Shown here in pieces: positions 1-11,197 of a stretch of DNA of 64,000 nt. The notes under the pieces were generated by a model. That model saw only the letters and a list, made by a program, of their open reading frames with translations. It searched no databases and had not been told where the DNA came from. Source of the stretch: Proteus sp. FME41. GTDB taxonomy: Bacteria; Pseudomonadota; Gammaproteobacteria; Enterobacterales; Enterobacteriaceae. The stretch lies in NCBI RefSeq assembly GCF_014897315.1, contig NZ_JABUYL010000004.1, forward strand, positions 124,001 to 188,000. The letters run 5' to 3'. How positions within the stretch are numbered: position 1 is the stretch's first letter; the number at the start of each line of letters is the position of its first letter. The translations under genes were made by a program, and so were the position numbers.

Positions 1-2092
1 GTGCTTGAGAAAGCTTTGGTACCCAAAAAGCCAGTTCTTCTAATGACGTTGCTTGTAACGTAAATTGATACTGAGTACGTGAAACCTGCGTATCAATCGT
101 TAAATCTTGTGTGGGTTGTAGATAAAGCGTCATACCCGAAATAGAGGCAATGCGTTCTTGTAAACGAGGAATGATTGTATCGATACGTGAATCACGCTGA
201 TCAAGTGGCTTCAGTGTGATCTGTAACCGTCCTGTGTTCAACGTGGCATTACTGCCATCAATGCCAACAAAGCTGGCGATATTATCAACAGCGGGATCAT
301 CAATAAGTTTATCGACGACTTGTTGCTGCTTATCAACCATTGCTTGATAAGAAATAGATTGCGAGGTTTCAATGGTACCTTGCAATAATCCGTTATCCTG
401 TAAAGGAAAAAAGCCTTTTGGAATAAACATATACAACAATACAGTGAGCACTAATGTACTGAGCGCCACACCAAGGGTTATCCATTGGTGGTTTAAAACA
501 CGTTTTAGCCAAACGGCATAAACCGCAATCATTTTTTCGAAAAAGCGTTCACAGGCTATTTCAAAACGGGTGTGTTTGATTTCACTTTCAGGTTTCAGTA
601 ATCGTGCACACATCATGGGAGTTAATGTGAGCGAAACAACCGCTGAGATTAAGATGGCGACGGCAAGGGTTATCGCAAATTCTCTAAATAAACGGCCAAC
701 AATATCGCCCATAAACAACAGAGGGATCAGTACCGCAATCAGTGAGAACGTTAAAGAGATGATAGTAAACCCAATTTCTCCCGCTCCTTTTAAGGCAGCG
801 GTGAGGGGCTTATCTCCTTGTTCAAGGTAACGTGAGATATTTTCAATCACCACAATGGCGTCATCAACCACAAAGCCGGTTGCAATGGTTAATGCCATTA
901 AGGTGAGGTTGTTGACAGAAAAACCACAAAAATACATTACTGCAAATGTACCCACGAGTGAAAGCGGCACAGCAATGCTTGGGATCAATGTTGCAACACC
1001 ATTACGTAGAAAGAGATAAATCACCATCACCACAAGGGCGATAGCTAAGCCCAGCTCAAACTGGACATCTTTAACTGACGCGCGGATCGTTGTGGTTCTG
1101 TCTGTTAAGATCTCAACATTCACTGACTTAGGTAAATTAGAGACTAAATCGGGCAATAAATGACGAATATTATCTGTGGTATCAATAACGTTAACGCCCG
1201 GTTGCCGTTGAACATTAATAATAATCGCTTGCTCATTATTTGCCCATGCACCTAATTGGTTATTTTCAGGAGCTTGTTCAATAGTGGCAATATCGGATAA
1301 ACGAATGGGAGCACCATTTTTATAGGCCACAATTAATAGGCGATAATCTTCTAATGATTTCATTTGATCATTAGCAGATAGCGTGACAGAGCGAGTTGGG
1401 CCATCAAGGCTTCCTTTCGCTGAATTGACGTTGGCATTATTGATAGCCACACGAATTGTTTCACTATCTAAGCCATAAGATGCAGCGGCTTGCGCATTAA
1501 GTTTAACTCTGACTGCAGGACGTTGTCCTCCCGCTAAAGCCACTAAACCGACGCCATTAACTTGTGAAATTTTTTGCGAAATACGGGTTTCAACCATATC
1601 TTGCAGTTGTGTCATTGGTAATGTTGAGCTGGTGACCGCTAAGGTTAAAATAGGGGGGTCAGCAGGATTTACTTTGCTATAAATCGGCGGATAGGGTAAG
1701 TCAGATGGCAATAGATTGGTTGCCGCATTAATCGCGGCTTGTACCTCTTGCTCTGCAACATCTAAGGGTAATGTTAATTGGAACATCAGTGTGATCACCG
1801 ATGCCCCTCCTGAGCTTTGAGATGACATCTGTTTTAATCCTGACATCTGCCCAAATTGACGCTCTAACGGTGCAGTAACAGCCGATGTCATAACATCAGG
1901 ACTTGCACCTGGGTAAAGTGTGACAACCTGAATGGTCGGGTAATCGACTTCAGGTAAGGCAGATACTGGCAACATACGATAGCCGACAATACCGGCTAAC
2001 AGTATGGCAACCATAAAAAGAGTCGTTGCTACTGGGCGCAGAATAAATAAGCGAGACGGACCGCCACCTGTACCGTGTGTTTTTTCGGTCAT
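1..2092 (-). CDS. mdtB: MdtB, RND multidrug efflux permease subunit (C-terminus beyond window edge)
   Basis: Inner-membrane, proton-driven RND pump subunit of the MdtABC tripartite efflux system. About 697 codons are visible; the family is about 1040 residues, so the C-terminal third lies left of base 1. The translation begins [16 protein letters not shown], then the first membrane helix, a periplasmic porter domain, and a helix bundle near residues 340-540 with the conserved [12 protein letters not shown] stretch that carries the proton-relay aspartates. Its ATG shares one base with the mdtA stop (TAATG), implying translational coupling. The MdtB rather than MdtC assignment rests on its place directly after mdtA, as in E. 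coli mdtABC. Confidence 0.93.
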   Translation of the reverse strand, partial: MTEKTHGTGGGPSRLFILRPVATTLFMVAILLAGIVGYRMLPVSALPEVDYPTIQVVTLYPGASPDVMTSAVTAPLERQFGQMSGLKQMSSQSSGGASVITLMFQLTLPLDVAEQEVQAAINAATNLLPSDLPYPPIYSKVNPADPPILTLAVTSSTLPMTQLQDMVETRISQKISQVNGVGLVALAGGQRPAVRVKLNAQAAASYGLDSETIRVAINNANVNSAKGSLDGPTRSVTLSANDQMKSLEDYRLLIVAYKNGAPIRLSDIATIEQAPENNQLGAWANNEQAIIINVQRQPGVNVIDTTDNIRHLLPDLVSNLPKSVNVEILTDRTTTIRASVKDVQFELGLAIALVVMVIYLFLRNGVATLIPSIAVPLSLVGTFAVMYFCGFSVNNLTLMALTIATGFVVDDAIVVIENISRYLEQGDKPLTAALKGAGEIGFTIISLTFSLIAVLIPLLFMGDIVGRLFREFAITLAVAILISAVVSLTLTPMMCARLLKPESEIKHTRFEIACERFFEKMIAVYAVWLKRVLNHQWITLGVALSTLVLTVLLYMFIPKGFFPLQDNGLLQGTIETSQSISYQAMVDKQQQVVDKLIDDPAVDNIASFVGIDGSNATLNTGRLQITLKPLDQRDSRIDTIIPRLQERIASISGMTLYLQPTQDLTIDTQVSRTQYQFTLQATSLEELAFWVPKLSQA

Positions 2093-3327
2093 TACGCTTT
2101 CTCCGCAACTACACGGTCGTTTTCTTTATTTTTGGGTGCAGTGGGTGTCACGATATCGACTTTCGCACCTTGTGTTAATCTATCTACACCGTCAGTCACA
2201 ACACGCTGATCTGCGGATAAACCAGAGGCTATCACCACTTTCTCTGCATTTTGTAAGGCGACTTCAACACGCAATTTGCTCACTTTGTTTTCATTATCCA
2301 CAACCCAAACAAAGTGGCCCTCATTGCCCATTTGCAGTGCTGCATTAGGAATAACAACGGCTTTTTCTAATACCGTGACATAAAGGCGCACATTGACAAA
2401 TTGATTCGGAAACAGTGTTGTTTCTTGCTGAGGGAAGCGGGCTTTTAACTTAATAGTGCCGGTGGTTGCGTCAATTTGATTATCAATACTAAACAGTGTG
2501 CCTTGTGCTAATTCAAATTGATTATTTCTATCTAACGCGGTGACTGGCAAGTCAGCATTATTTTTACGTGCTTGAATGACCTTTGCTAAATCTTGTTCTG
2601 GCAATGTGAAAAGTACATCAACAGGATCCATTTGATTGATAACAACAATAGGTGTAGATGAACCACCAGAAATATAGTTACCGACATCAACTTGTTTTAA
2701 CCCTACGCGACCTGAAAGAGGGGCAGTAATTTTGCTGTAGGTTAATTGCAATAGAGCATTACTGATCGTGGCTTCATCAATCCGAATACTGGCTTCAGAT
2801 TGTTTCACTAACGCTTGCTGATTATCTAATTCTTGCTGTGAAACTAAATGTGTTTTCGCTAATTTTTGATAACGCGCTAAATCAAGACGGGCATTGGCTA
2901 ATGTTGCTTGATCTTTTGCAAGTTGTCCTTTGGCTTGGGCTAATTGTACTTCAAAAGGGCGGGCATCTATTTCAGCTAATAAATCACCTTTTTGAACCTG
3001 TTGGCCTTCTGTGAAGTGTAATGCCATTAATTGCCCTTCAACACGACTTGTTACGGTCACACTGTTGGTTGCTTTGACTGTTCCTAAAGCAGATAAAAAT
3101 TGCGGGACATTTTCTTGTGTTGATATTGCCACTTGAACGGGAGGCATTGGGGGGCGGCGTGATCCGGATGTGTTTCTATTTTGTGAGCTTGTCGCTTGTG
3201 ACCCTTTATTTTCAGGTGGCATTGTTTTTGCTGCATTAAATTGCCAATAGGCGTAAGCACCTGCGGCGGCGACGATTAAAGCGATAATGAGAGAAACTCT
3301 TTTTTTAGCATTTTTATTTTTATTCAT
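2092..3327 (-). CDS. mdtA: MdtA, membrane fusion protein of the MdtABC efflux pump
   Basis: Periplasmic adaptor that links the MdtBC inner-membrane pump to an outer-membrane channel such as TolC. The 411-residue protein has an N-terminal membrane anchor (about 11-30), a low-complexity linker, then the biotinyl-lipoyl half-motif and alpha-hairpin (about 90-190; [19 protein letters not shown] is diagnostic), a beta-barrel and a membrane-proximal domain. Length matches E. coli MdtA (415). It is first in the leftward mdtAB operon. A 561-bp gap separates it from divergent dtpA. In E. coli the operon answers to BaeSR; I did not recognise a BaeR box here. Confidence 0.95.
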   Translation of the reverse strand: MNKNKNAKKRVSLIIALIVAAAGAYAYWQFNAAKTMPPENKGSQATSSQNRNTSGSRRPPMPPVQVAISTQENVPQFLSALGTVKATNSVTVTSRVEGQLMALHFTEGQQVQKGDLLAEIDARPFEVQLAQAKGQLAKDQATLANARLDLARYQKLAKTHLVSQQELDNQQALVKQSEASIRIDEATISNALLQLTYSKITAPLSGRVGLKQVDVGNYISGGSSTPIVVINQMDPVDVLFTLPEQDLAKVIQARKNNADLPVTALDRNNQFELAQGTLFSIDNQIDATTGTIKLKARFPQQETTLFPNQFVNVRLYVTVLEKAVVIPNAALQMGNEGHFVWVVDNENKVSKLRVEVALQNAEKVVIASGLSADQRVVTDGVDRLTQGAKVDIVTPTAPKNKENDRVVAEKA

Positions 3328-3888
3328 TACTTTTGTGATCCCACTGGCAACTAGCTAATCAGAAATACTGAAATGAAATTTTGGAATAGTGACATTCTAC
3401 CTGTTTCTTCATCGTTAAAAATGGAGGAAATATGGAAATTAAGTCAAGGAATGTGTTTTGTTGGTGCTATTTTAAGCAGTCAAAACAAATCGTCGTGAGT
3501 ATTATTTTATCAGTGTAATTTAATCAACCTTAGTTTATTAAAAAATGAACAAACAATAGCGTAGCTTAATTGTTTATATAGGGATAATTAAGTGGAAAAT
3601 AATTTATTGATAATCAGTAAGTTATTTTGCTTGATGTTTTTTTAATCGCATAACTATTTTGTACAAATGCCTGTAACTATGATAAAACGCAATAGTTAGT
3701 TATAATTCTTAGATAATTATGCTTTCCAGTGATAGAATGCCAACCTTGTTTTTCTCTGTGTTTGATCTCTTTTCAAAGAATAACAATCCAGTATGAAATT
3801 CACCGAGCGTTAACTCTGTCTTAAAATAATCATTTTTGTAAAAATTAGCCTAAATATAAAGGCGTAATAGAATAACTAGAGGTTTTTA
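3328..3888. other. Divergent intergenic region mdtA/dtpA
   Basis: 561 bp, AT-rich, with no convincing ORF. It must hold the promoters of both divergent genes. TATAAT occurs at 3701-3706 on the plus strand, without a clear -35 at the right distance. I saw no hairpin or known operator. Confidence 0.5.
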
Positions 3889-5355
3889 GTGTCAACTGCA
3901 AACACACCTGATGATGGGCAAAAACCGAGTCTGAATGCATTTAAACAGCCTCGTGCGTTTTATCTTATCTTCTCAATCGAATTATGGGAACGTTTCGGCT
4001 ATTACGGTCTGCAAGGGATCATGGCCGTTTATCTGGTTAAAATGCTGGGAATGGGTGAGGCGGAAGCTATCACTGTTTTTGCTGCATTTACCGCGTTAGT
4101 TTATGGTTTTGTTGCTATTGGTGGATGGCTTGGAGATAAAATCCTTGGTACAAAAAGGGTTATTATTCTAGGTGCTATCGTATTAGCAATTGGTTATGCC
4201 ATGGTCGCGTTCTCTGATCACGATAAAGATGTGATTTATTGGGGACTCGCAACTATTGCAGTTGGTAATGGCTTATTTAAAGCTAACCCGTCATCATTAT
4301 TGGCAACCTGTTATGAGAAAAACGATCCGCAATTAGACGGTGCATTTACGATGTACTATATGTCTATTAACGTCGGTTCTTTCTTATCAATGTTAGCAAC
4401 TCCGTGGTTAGCCGCTAATTATGGTTGGGATGTTGCGTTTGCATTAAGCGTTGTAGGTATGCTGATCACCTTAGCAAACTTTATGGTTTGTCGAGGTTGG
4501 ATCAAAGATAAAGGCTCTAAGCCCGATTTTGAACCGCTTAATTATTCAAAACTGATGCTAACGCTGGTGGGTATTGTTGCATTAGTTGCGATATCAACTT
4601 GGTTGTTACACAACAATGAAGTGGCAAGTTGGTCTTTAGCCATTATTTCATTAGGTATTATCCTGATTTTTGCACGTGAAACCTTCATGATGAAAGGTGC
4701 CGCTCGCCGTAAAATGATTGTGGCATTCTTACTGATGGTTGAGGCGGTTGTCTTCTTTGTTCTTTACGATCAGATGCCAACATCTTTAAACTTTTTTGCT
4801 ATTCATAACGTTGAACACTCGCTCTTAGGTTTCAGTGTTCAGCCAGAGCAATTCCAATCACTTAACCCATTCTGGATTATGCTAGCAAGCCCATTATTGG
4901 CGGCTATCTATAATTTTATGGGTGATAAATTACCAATGCCTTATAAATTCACTATCGGTATGTTTCTAAGTGCGACTGCATTCTTAGTGTTACCTTTAGG
5001 TGCAAGTATGGCAAATGAAGCGGGGATCGTTTCTTCATGGTGGCTGGTTGCAAGCTATGGTTTCCAAAGTATTGGTGAATTGATGATCTCAGGACTGGGC
5101 CTTGCGATGGTTGCTCAATTAGTGCCACAACGCTTAATGGGTTTTATTATGGGTGCTTGGTTCTTAACTTCGGCAGCCGCTGCGATTATTGCGGGTAAAG
5201 TGGCAAGCCTAATGGCCGTACCTGAAGATGTACAAAGTGCACATGCTTCATTAGAAGTTTACAGCAGTGTCTTTTTACAAATCGGTATTGTGACGGGTAT
5301 TATTGCAATCTTAATGCTACTTACTGCACCTATGTTGAGTAAAATGACACAGTAA
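3889..5355 (+). CDS. dtpA: DtpA (TppB), proton-coupled di/tripeptide permease
   Basis: POT/PTR-family inner-membrane symporter importing di- and tripeptides with protons. The protein is 488 residues, like E. coli DtpA (500), and near-identical to it along most of its length, including the N-terminal [10 protein letters not shown] motif (the ExxER proton-coupling signature) and the PTR2 signature around [12 protein letters not shown]. About 14 membrane helices are expected. Translation starts at GTG 3889 with AGAGG six bases upstream; the N-terminus MSTAN matches E. coli. It stands alone and ends in a strong terminator. Confidence 0.97.
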   Translation: MSTANTPDDGQKPSLNAFKQPRAFYLIFSIELWERFGYYGLQGIMAVYLVKMLGMGEAEAITVFAAFTALVYGFVAIGGWLGDKILGTKRVIILGAIVLAIGYAMVAFSDHDKDVIYWGLATIAVGNGLFKANPSSLLATCYEKNDPQLDGAFTMYYMSINVGSFLSMLATPWLAANYGWDVAFALSVVGMLITLANFMVCRGWIKDKGSKPDFEPLNYSKLMLTLVGIVALVAISTWLLHNNEVASWSLAIISLGIILIFARETFMMKGAARRKMIVAFLLMVEAVVFFVLYDQMPTSLNFFAIHNVEHSLLGFSVQPEQFQSLNPFWIMLASPLLAAIYNFMGDKLPMPYKFTIGMFLSATAFLVLPLGASMANEAGIVSSWWLVASYGFQSIGELMISGLGLAMVAQLVPQRLMGFIMGAWFLTSAAAAIIAGKVASLMAVPEDVQSAHASLEVYSSVFLQIGIVTGIIAILMLLTAPMLSKMTQ

Positions 5356-5390
5356 TGAGTGTTAGTAAAAAACTTACATTTGAATAAATA

Positions 5391-5417
5391 AAGGATACCT
5401 TGAGTATCCTTTTTTGT
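5391..5417 (+). terminator. Rho-independent terminator of dtpA
   Basis: Eight-base perfect stem AAGGATAC/GTATCCTT with a 5-base loop, running into a T-rich tract, 36 bp after the dtpA stop. Confidence 0.85.
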
Positions 5418-5457
5418 TTAAACGAGTCAATAGAATATGGGTAACATCCTATTTTTA

Positions 5458-5488
5458 ATAAAAAAATACCGCCCAATCAGAGCGGTAT
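5458..5488 (-). terminator. Rho-independent terminator of the MHS symporter gene
   Basis: Read leftward: ATACCGC stem, 9-base loop, GCGGTAT, then seven T. It lies 39 bp past the stop of the leftward transporter gene. Confidence 0.8.
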
Positions 5489-5526
5489 GACATAAGGTGA
5501 TACTTGTAGAGTTAATTGATAATGCT

Positions 5527-6894
5527 TTAACTTGTCACTTTATCAACTGCCAATGCAACGTTTTTCTCACGAGTGGCTGGCGTTATGGCTGTCCAACCTT
5601 TATAGGCTAGAGGTAAATAGGCGACAGCAATTGCCAATAATGATACACCAGCAACATAATACGCCCCCGCCATCGCGGTCTTTTCTAACCATGCGCCAGT
5701 TAACATTGGGGTTAATCCACCAAATACGGCATACGCCATATTATAAGCAAAAGATAATCCTGAAAAACGAATTGATGGTGGAAATGCTCTTGTACTAACA
5801 ATTGGTGTTGTTGCAATCGCACCCACGAAAAAGCCCATCAATCCATAATTAAATGCTAACTGAAAACCTGACATTGCGGCATCTAAACTGCCATAGAAGT
5901 GGAATGCGGTAACAACCAATCCTCCCCATGACAATGTCATTGAAACGCGTGTTCCTAATTTATCACCAATCCAACCCCAGAAGATGCAACCTAATGTTAA
6001 GGTTAATGTTGCAACACAGTTTGCTTCTAATGAGGTTGTTCTATCAATTTTGTAGATCCCTTCAACAATCACGCTTGGTGTCATCAATATGGTGACAACG
6101 ATAGCTGTGGATAAAGACCATGTTAATGCTGCTGTAATTAAACAGGCTTGTTTATGATTTTTAATCACAGAAACTACAGGCATTTCTTGGGCTAAGGCTT
6201 TTTTTGCTGCCATCTCTTTAAAGATAGGCGTTTCTTGTAAGAAGCGACGCAAGTAAACAGAAATTAAGCCAAAGATACCCCCCAAAATAAACGGAATACG
6301 CCATGCAAAATCATTAACTTCTTGAGTGCTATAACTGCGTTGAACAATAATGGCAACAATTGAACCTAATAAAATACCGCCGGTGATCCCTGACGTTAAT
6401 GTTCCTACACCTAAACCGTAACGTTGTTTTGGTGTATGTTCTGCAATAAAAACCCAAGCACCCGGCATTTCACCACCAATGGCTGCACCTTGCATAATAC
6501 GCATTAATAACAACAATAAAGGCGCTGCAACGCCAATACTGGCATAAGTTGGCAATAAACCGATAATTAATGTTGGAACAGCCATTAAGAAGATACTTAA
6601 GGTAAACATCCGTTTACGGCCAATAATATCACCGTAGTGTGCCATAATAATGCCGCCTAAAGGGCGAGCAAGATAGCCAGCTGCAAAAATACCTAATGTT
6701 TGCATTTGTGCGATAAAAGCGTTATCACCCGGAAAGAACAAGTGGCTCAATGTTTTCGTAAAGAACACGAAGATCACGAAATCATAGAACTCCAGAGTTC
6801 CTCCTAGTGAGGATAAACCCAACGTTTTATAGTCGTTGCGGTTCAAGGGTCTTGCCGTAGGTTGACTCAACGGCTGAGTGGAGTGTGATGTCAT
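5527..6894 (-). CDS. MFS transporter, metabolite:H+ symporter (MHS) family
   Basis: Predicted inner-membrane proton symporter for a small organic acid or osmolyte. The 455-residue sequence has 12 hydrophobic segments and MHS-family motifs: GGTLEFYDFVIF in helix 1, RPLGGIIMAHYGDIIGRKR between helices 2 and 3, and RIMQGAAIGGEMPGAW near helix 4. It belongs with ProP, KgtP and ShiA, but I cannot assign a substrate. It is monocistronic, with its own terminator and a very long upstream gap (6895-7665) holding repeated motifs, which suggests specific regulation. Confidence 0.85.
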   Translation of the reverse strand: MTSHSTQPLSQPTARPLNRNDYKTLGLSSLGGTLEFYDFVIFVFFTKTLSHLFFPGDNAFIAQMQTLGIFAAGYLARPLGGIIMAHYGDIIGRKRMFTLSIFLMAVPTLIIGLLPTYASIGVAAPLLLLLMRIMQGAAIGGEMPGAWVFIAEHTPKQRYGLGVGTLTSGITGGILLGSIVAIIVQRSYSTQEVNDFAWRIPFILGGIFGLISVYLRRFLQETPIFKEMAAKKALAQEMPVVSVIKNHKQACLITAALTWSLSTAIVVTILMTPSVIVEGIYKIDRTTSLEANCVATLTLTLGCIFWGWIGDKLGTRVSMTLSWGGLVVTAFHFYGSLDAAMSGFQLAFNYGLMGFFVGAIATTPIVSTRAFPPSIRFSGLSFAYNMAYAVFGGLTPMLTGAWLEKTAMAGAYYVAGVSLLAIAVAYLPLAYKGWTAITPATREKNVALAVDKVTS

Positions 6895-7665
6895 AATAAC
6901 AACCTATAATAATCATCGTGATAAAAAATAATAACTCAGACGATCACATGTGAATTCTTTTAAAATTAACGAATAAAATAGAGAGAAAATAAATAACATT
7001 AAATAGTTATTTATAGGCTATTTATGCGAAAAAGAATAATGTTGTGATGATGCTTTAAGTTATAACAGGAAGCGCTTAATGATGTAAATAGGCGATTTTA
7101 AAACAACATCATTAACTATTTAATTGGTCTTTTTTAATTTTATTGTGATGATGTTGTTTGCGGTGTGGAGTTTAACTCTTTAATTTACTACTTTAGTGAT
7201 ATTTAATAAAAATATTATTTTTGTTGTTAATTCACGTAAATTTAATATTTTTAAATAAAATAGACGCTATATTGAATATATTCATTATAATCTAAATGAG
7301 ATATTAAATAATAAGTTAACCTTAAAATTTATTTATTATTTTTTGTAAATAAACTTATTATTAGATAATTAAGAAAGTTATTCTTATTAATAGTGAAAGA
7401 TATGATCTGACAGTAAATAGATTATTAGCATATTCTACTGTATGTTAAAAACCACCTCAATGATTTATTATTTCAATTATTGTGACTTTATTGAATTTAA
7501 ATGCCAATAAAATTAATTTATATAATCACTGTTATGTGTTTTTATGCATAGTGTGATTTTTTCGGATTAACGTGAGAAATTGAAAATAAAAACAAAAAGA
7601 GGCATCAAAAAAGCTATTCTTGGTTATAATTACATCAGGAAGTCAATTGATATGTCGGAGGATTT
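6895..7665. other. Long AT-rich intergenic region with repeated motifs
   Basis: 771 bp without a credible ORF. It holds an 11-bp direct repeat TTGTGATGATG (7042-7052 and 7143-7153) and a 12-bp perfect inverted pair AAACAACATCAT (7101-7112) / ATGATGTTGTTT (7148-7159), all within about 200 bp of the MHS gene start. They look like operator copies or a large-loop hairpin. TCACATGTGA at 6944-6953 is a 10-bp palindrome. The half nearer 7665 shows only AT-rich sequence. Confidence 0.5.
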
Positions 7666-7887
7666 ATGGTCTCTATCTCAATGAGTGCGGTTCTCTTAGC
7701 TGCAATTGTTCTGTTTGCCTCACTTTCTATCATCGCATTAGGTGGGGGGTTAGTATTAAAAAATATGCTTAATACCACCAACCAAAACAATACCTATTTA
7801 CTACGTGCTTCTGTTAAAAAGACGTTTATCACCTCTCTCGCTGTTGCATTACTGCTTATTTACTTTTACCTCTCTACAACAGCTTAG
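7666..7887 (+). CDS. Small two-helix membrane protein, function unknown
   Basis: 73-residue hydrophobic protein that I do not recognise. Two membrane segments are visible (about 6-31 and 54-70) with a polar loop containing NTTNQNNTY between them. The start is well supported by GGAGG six bases before ATG 7666. It ends 78 bp before the convergent mgtE gene; the hairpin between them has its T tract only on the mgtE strand. No partner gene is on its strand. A real small inner-membrane protein is likely; no role can be inferred beyond membrane location. Confidence 0.65.
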   Translation: MVSISMSAVLLAAIVLFASLSIIALGGGLVLKNMLNTTNQNNTYLLRASVKKTFITSLAVALLLIYFYLSTTA

Positions 7888-7910
7888 TTTGGCCTGATGT
7901 ATTAATGAAA

Positions 7911-7946
7911 ATAAAAACGCCACTGTATATTATTGACAGTGGCGTT
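7911..7946 (-). terminator. Rho-independent terminator of mgtE
   Basis: Perfect 11-base stem AACGCCACTGT/ACAGTGGCGTT with a 9-base loop. On the minus strand it is followed by a T-rich run, 18 bp past the mgtE stop. Confidence 0.88.
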
Positions 7947-7964
7947 AGTGTAATCAGAATTATT

Positions 7965-9428
7965 TTAAACTAAGAAAATAGTCGCTAATCCTAAGAAGAT
8001 AAAGAAACCACCGGTATCGGTAATGGCAGTTATCATCACACTTGAACCAATCGCGGGGTCTTTACCAAATTTAATCATCGTCATCGGTATTAACACGCCC
8101 ATCATGGCCGCCATTAATAAGTTAAGTATCATTGCCATGGTCATTACCGCACCCATTGCAAGGTCGCCATAAAGTAAGAAGGTGACAATACCCATTATCC
8201 CTCCCCACACTATACCGTTAATTAAGGCAACCCCAAGCTCTCTTAAAATCAAGAAAGAGAAGCTTCCTGTTTGAATTTGGTGTAGTGCTAATGCTCGCAC
8301 AATCATTGTAATGGTCTGATTACCAGTGTTACCCCCAATACCCGCAACAATAGGCATCAGTGCTGCAAGTGCAACTAACTGTGAAATGGTATCTTCAAAG
8401 ACACCAATAACACGAGAGGCAACAAATGCAGTACACAAGTTAATCGCAAGCCAAGTCCAACGTGTTTTAACCGCTTGTCCAACGGGAGCAAAAACATCCT
8501 CTTCAGGGCTTAACCCCCCCATACGACGAATATTGGTGTCGCTTTCTTCATGCATGTTATCAACGATATCTTCAACGGTTAATCGCCCCATGAGAAGACC
8601 ATTGCTATCAACAACTGCGGCTGAAATTAAGTCATAACGTTCGAACGCACCTGCCGCATCTTCGCCTTTTTCTTCAGGCATAAAGCTCACGGTATCTGTT
8701 TTCATTACATCTGAGACAAGTTTGTCAGGAGATTGCGTTAAAACGGTAGTTAATGGAAGCTCACCCAACAGATGGTTTTTATTATCAATAACGAAGATTT
8801 TATCTGTTGCTTCAGGAATAGAGCCACGTTGACGTAAATAGCGTTGTACCGTTTTTAACGTTACATTGCCACGTACGGTCACGAACTCGAAATCCATCAT
8901 TTGACCCACACTGTCTTTGGGGTATTGAAGGACTTCTCTGATCCTATTACGCAGGCTTGGTTCTAAATAGGTAAGAAGACGACGCATCGTATCACGGGGT
9001 AAGTGCTCTGCGATGTACGCTTGCTCATCCACATGTAATGTGGCGACCGATCGTAATAACTCACGGTCTGTCATATCTTTAATTAAGCTGTCCCAAACGG
9101 CGACAGAGGCTTCGACTAAAACAGCACCACGTTCATTATTATCAACCAAATGCCACAACGCGAGACGTTCGTCATAGGGGAGGGCTTCAAGAATATCTGC
9201 AATATCTGCCGCGTGTAGATCTTGCAGTAATTCTCTAACTGTGGTGATTTTTTCATGAAGTTCATGGTGGCTCAGCCTATCATTTTCACTTGCTTCACCT
9301 AAAACGGTTTCAACAAAATGATCATCTTCGAGAAAGATGCTCAAAATTTGCTGACGCAGGTGTGCCACTTTTTGTGAATACGGATTGATGGCAGCCGCAG
9401 TATCATTGTTGATAGCTGTTTGAGACAT
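7965..9428 (-). CDS. mgtE: MgtE magnesium channel/transporter
   Basis: Mg2+-selective, Mg-gated channel of the inner membrane. The 487 residues follow the family order: N-terminal superhelical MgtE_N domain (about 35-150, with LHAADIADILEALP), tandem CBS domains (about 150-290), a connecting plug helix, then five membrane helices. The signature PIVAGIGGNTGNQT lines the pore. The CBS domains sense cytosolic Mg2+. The gene is monocistronic with its own terminator. I saw no M-box riboswitch in the 232 bp upstream. Confidence 0.95.
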   Translation of the reverse strand: MSQTAINNDTAAAINPYSQKVAHLRQQILSIFLEDDHFVETVLGEASENDRLSHHELHEKITTVRELLQDLHAADIADILEALPYDERLALWHLVDNNERGAVLVEASVAVWDSLIKDMTDRELLRSVATLHVDEQAYIAEHLPRDTMRRLLTYLEPSLRNRIREVLQYPKDSVGQMMDFEFVTVRGNVTLKTVQRYLRQRGSIPEATDKIFVIDNKNHLLGELPLTTVLTQSPDKLVSDVMKTDTVSFMPEEKGEDAAGAFERYDLISAAVVDSNGLLMGRLTVEDIVDNMHEESDTNIRRMGGLSPEEDVFAPVGQAVKTRWTWLAINLCTAFVASRVIGVFEDTISQLVALAALMPIVAGIGGNTGNQTITMIVRALALHQIQTGSFSFLILRELGVALINGIVWGGIMGIVTFLLYGDLAMGAVMTMAMILNLLMAAMMGVLIPMTMIKFGKDPAIGSSVMITAITDTGGFFIFLGLATIFLV

Positions 9429-9613
9429 GTTATTCCTTTTTAATTCTTACGAGGGAGATAACCATTGACGCTAATTATTCCATTTTAGGATGATTATCGG
9501 TCTTCTCCGTATAAAAAATATGAATCTTGAACAATGTTGTGTTAGTGATGTTCATATTATGGTCACAAATCAAACCTATGTTGTTATGTGATTGTTGTTG
9601 TATGATAGATGCA

Positions 9614-9643
9614 ACAAAAGACGCATTGGCTAGCGTCTTTTTC
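9614..9643 (-). terminator. Rho-independent terminator of ppk-ppx
   Basis: Stem AAAGACGC/GCGTCTTT with an 8-base loop, about 20 bp past the ppx stop on the minus strand. The T tract is short. Confidence 0.7.
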
Positions 9644-9660
9644 TGTATAATATCATATTG

Positions 9661-11193
9661 TTAAGTAGATTCCTCTTTTATATCCAGTTTCCAGCCCGGA
9701 ACTGACTGCCAATGCTCTTGTTCTTTTTCTAAATCCAATACCATCAAGGTGTTATCGGAAAGATATTTAGCAGGAAAATAAAGTGTCCAATGGTTTTCAT
9801 CGGTCACTAAACGTAAAGATGTAGGTTTTGTCGTCGATTGTCGCTGATTATTAAGTAAAGTTGCTAATCTTAGTATTTGTACGAGTGGGAAATATTGTTT
9901 TTTCTTATAAAGATTAAATTTCGGTAACTCATCAAGCTTAATCCCTTTTCGGTGATAGCGAACTAAGGTGGTTAATAATAGCTGTTGCTCTTGATTGAAA
10001 CCTGGCAAATCGGTATTTGAGAGAATATAGGCAGAATGACGATGCAAACCACTTAAATTAATACTTAATCCCACCTCATGTAGCATTACCGCCCACACCA
10101 AAATAGCTTCTAAATCAGGGCGCACAAGTTTAGGGTTTTGTTGTGCCCATTGCTCGTAAAGAGATTGCATTGTTGCCAGTACACGCTTAGCTTGTTCTCT
10201 ATCAATATTATAGTGCTCAGCAAGGCTTTTGGCTGTACGTTGGCGAATATCTTGATGACGAAATCGGCCTTCCATTTCATACAGCACACCTTCACGTAAT
10301 GCACCATCAGACAGGTGTAGTGCTTTTAATCCTAATGAATCAAAAATACCGCATAAAATCGCCAAACCGGGCACAAAAACGTGTTTGCGTTCATCGGATA
10401 ATCCAGGAAGAGCGATATCTTTAAATTTTTTAAATCGTAAAACGTGTTTAGTGAGCATCAGTAGGCGCTCAGGTGTAATAACACCGTCTTTTTCACCAAA
10501 CTCGATTAATATTTCATGTGCGGCTTTGATAGTTCCTGATGCCCCTAGCGCCACATCCCAACCCGTCATTTTATATTGCCATGCGATTTTTTCCATTTTG
10601 CGCGCTGCTTTTTCTCGTGCTTTACGAAAAGCAGATTCACTTATTTTTTGTTCAGGAAAAAATTGACGACTAAAACTGACACAGCCCATGCGCTGGCTTT
10701 CAATTAAGATAGGTTCGAAGTTTTCACCAATAACTAATTCTGTTGAACCACCACCAATATCAATAACCAGTTTTCGCCCTTTTTCAGACTGTGTATGCTC
10801 AACACCCATAAAAATTAGTCGGGCCTCTTCATGGCCTGAAATAATCTCGATAGGGTAAGGGATCACATCTTTAGCGCGTTGAAGAAAGACTTTGGCATTA
10901 GTGGCAACACGTAATGTATGTGTTCCTACTACGGTCACATTTTCGGCAGGAAAACCCTGTAACCTTTCAGCAAAAAGAGAAAGAGCAGAAAGCCCTCGTA
11001 ACATAGACTCTTCGCTTAATTCGTTATCATCGTTAAGACCATCAGCAAGATATACGCGCTGCTTTAAACGGCTTAATACTTGCAATGCACCATTAACAAC
11101 ACGCGCAATAATCATATGAAAACTATTAGAACCGAGGTCAATAGCGGCAATTTCTAAAGGACGTGGTGAAGAGTCATCTTGTGATAAAGGCAT
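9661..11193 (-). CDS. ppx: Exopolyphosphatase Ppx
   Basis: Processively removes terminal phosphates from long-chain polyphosphate; the fold also covers guanosine pentaphosphate hydrolases. The 510 residues (E. coli 513) show the two ASKHA nucleotide-binding signatures, [13 protein letters not shown] (about 17-29) and [14 protein letters not shown] (about 143-156), then an HD-like C-terminal region. It lies 4 bp after ppk in the same operon, as in E. coli, so polyphosphate synthesis and breakdown are co-expressed. The similar paralogue GppA is made unlikely by the ppk linkage. Confidence 0.96.
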   Translation of the reverse strand: MPLSQDDSSPRPLEIAAIDLGSNSFHMIIARVVNGALQVLSRLKQRVYLADGLNDDNELSEESMLRGLSALSLFAERLQGFPAENVTVVGTHTLRVATNAKVFLQRAKDVIPYPIEIISGHEEARLIFMGVEHTQSEKGRKLVIDIGGGSTELVIGENFEPILIESQRMGCVSFSRQFFPEQKISESAFRKAREKAARKMEKIAWQYKMTGWDVALGASGTIKAAHEILIEFGEKDGVITPERLLMLTKHVLRFKKFKDIALPGLSDERKHVFVPGLAILCGIFDSLGLKALHLSDGALREGVLYEMEGRFRHQDIRQRTAKSLAEHYNIDREQAKRVLATMQSLYEQWAQQNPKLVRPDLEAILVWAVMLHEVGLSINLSGLHRHSAYILSNTDLPGFNQEQQLLLTTLVRYHRKGIKLDELPKFNLYKKKQYFPLVQILRLATLLNNQRQSTTKPTSLRLVTDENHWTLYFPAKYLSDNTLMVLDLEKEQEHWQSVPGWKLDIKEEST

Positions 11194-11197
11194 AAAA

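Noticed and set aside
6944-6953. Palindrome TCACATGTGA considered as a CRP site
   Set aside because: CRP sites are TGTGA-N6-TCACA; here the half-sites are reversed and adjacent, so the pattern does not fit.
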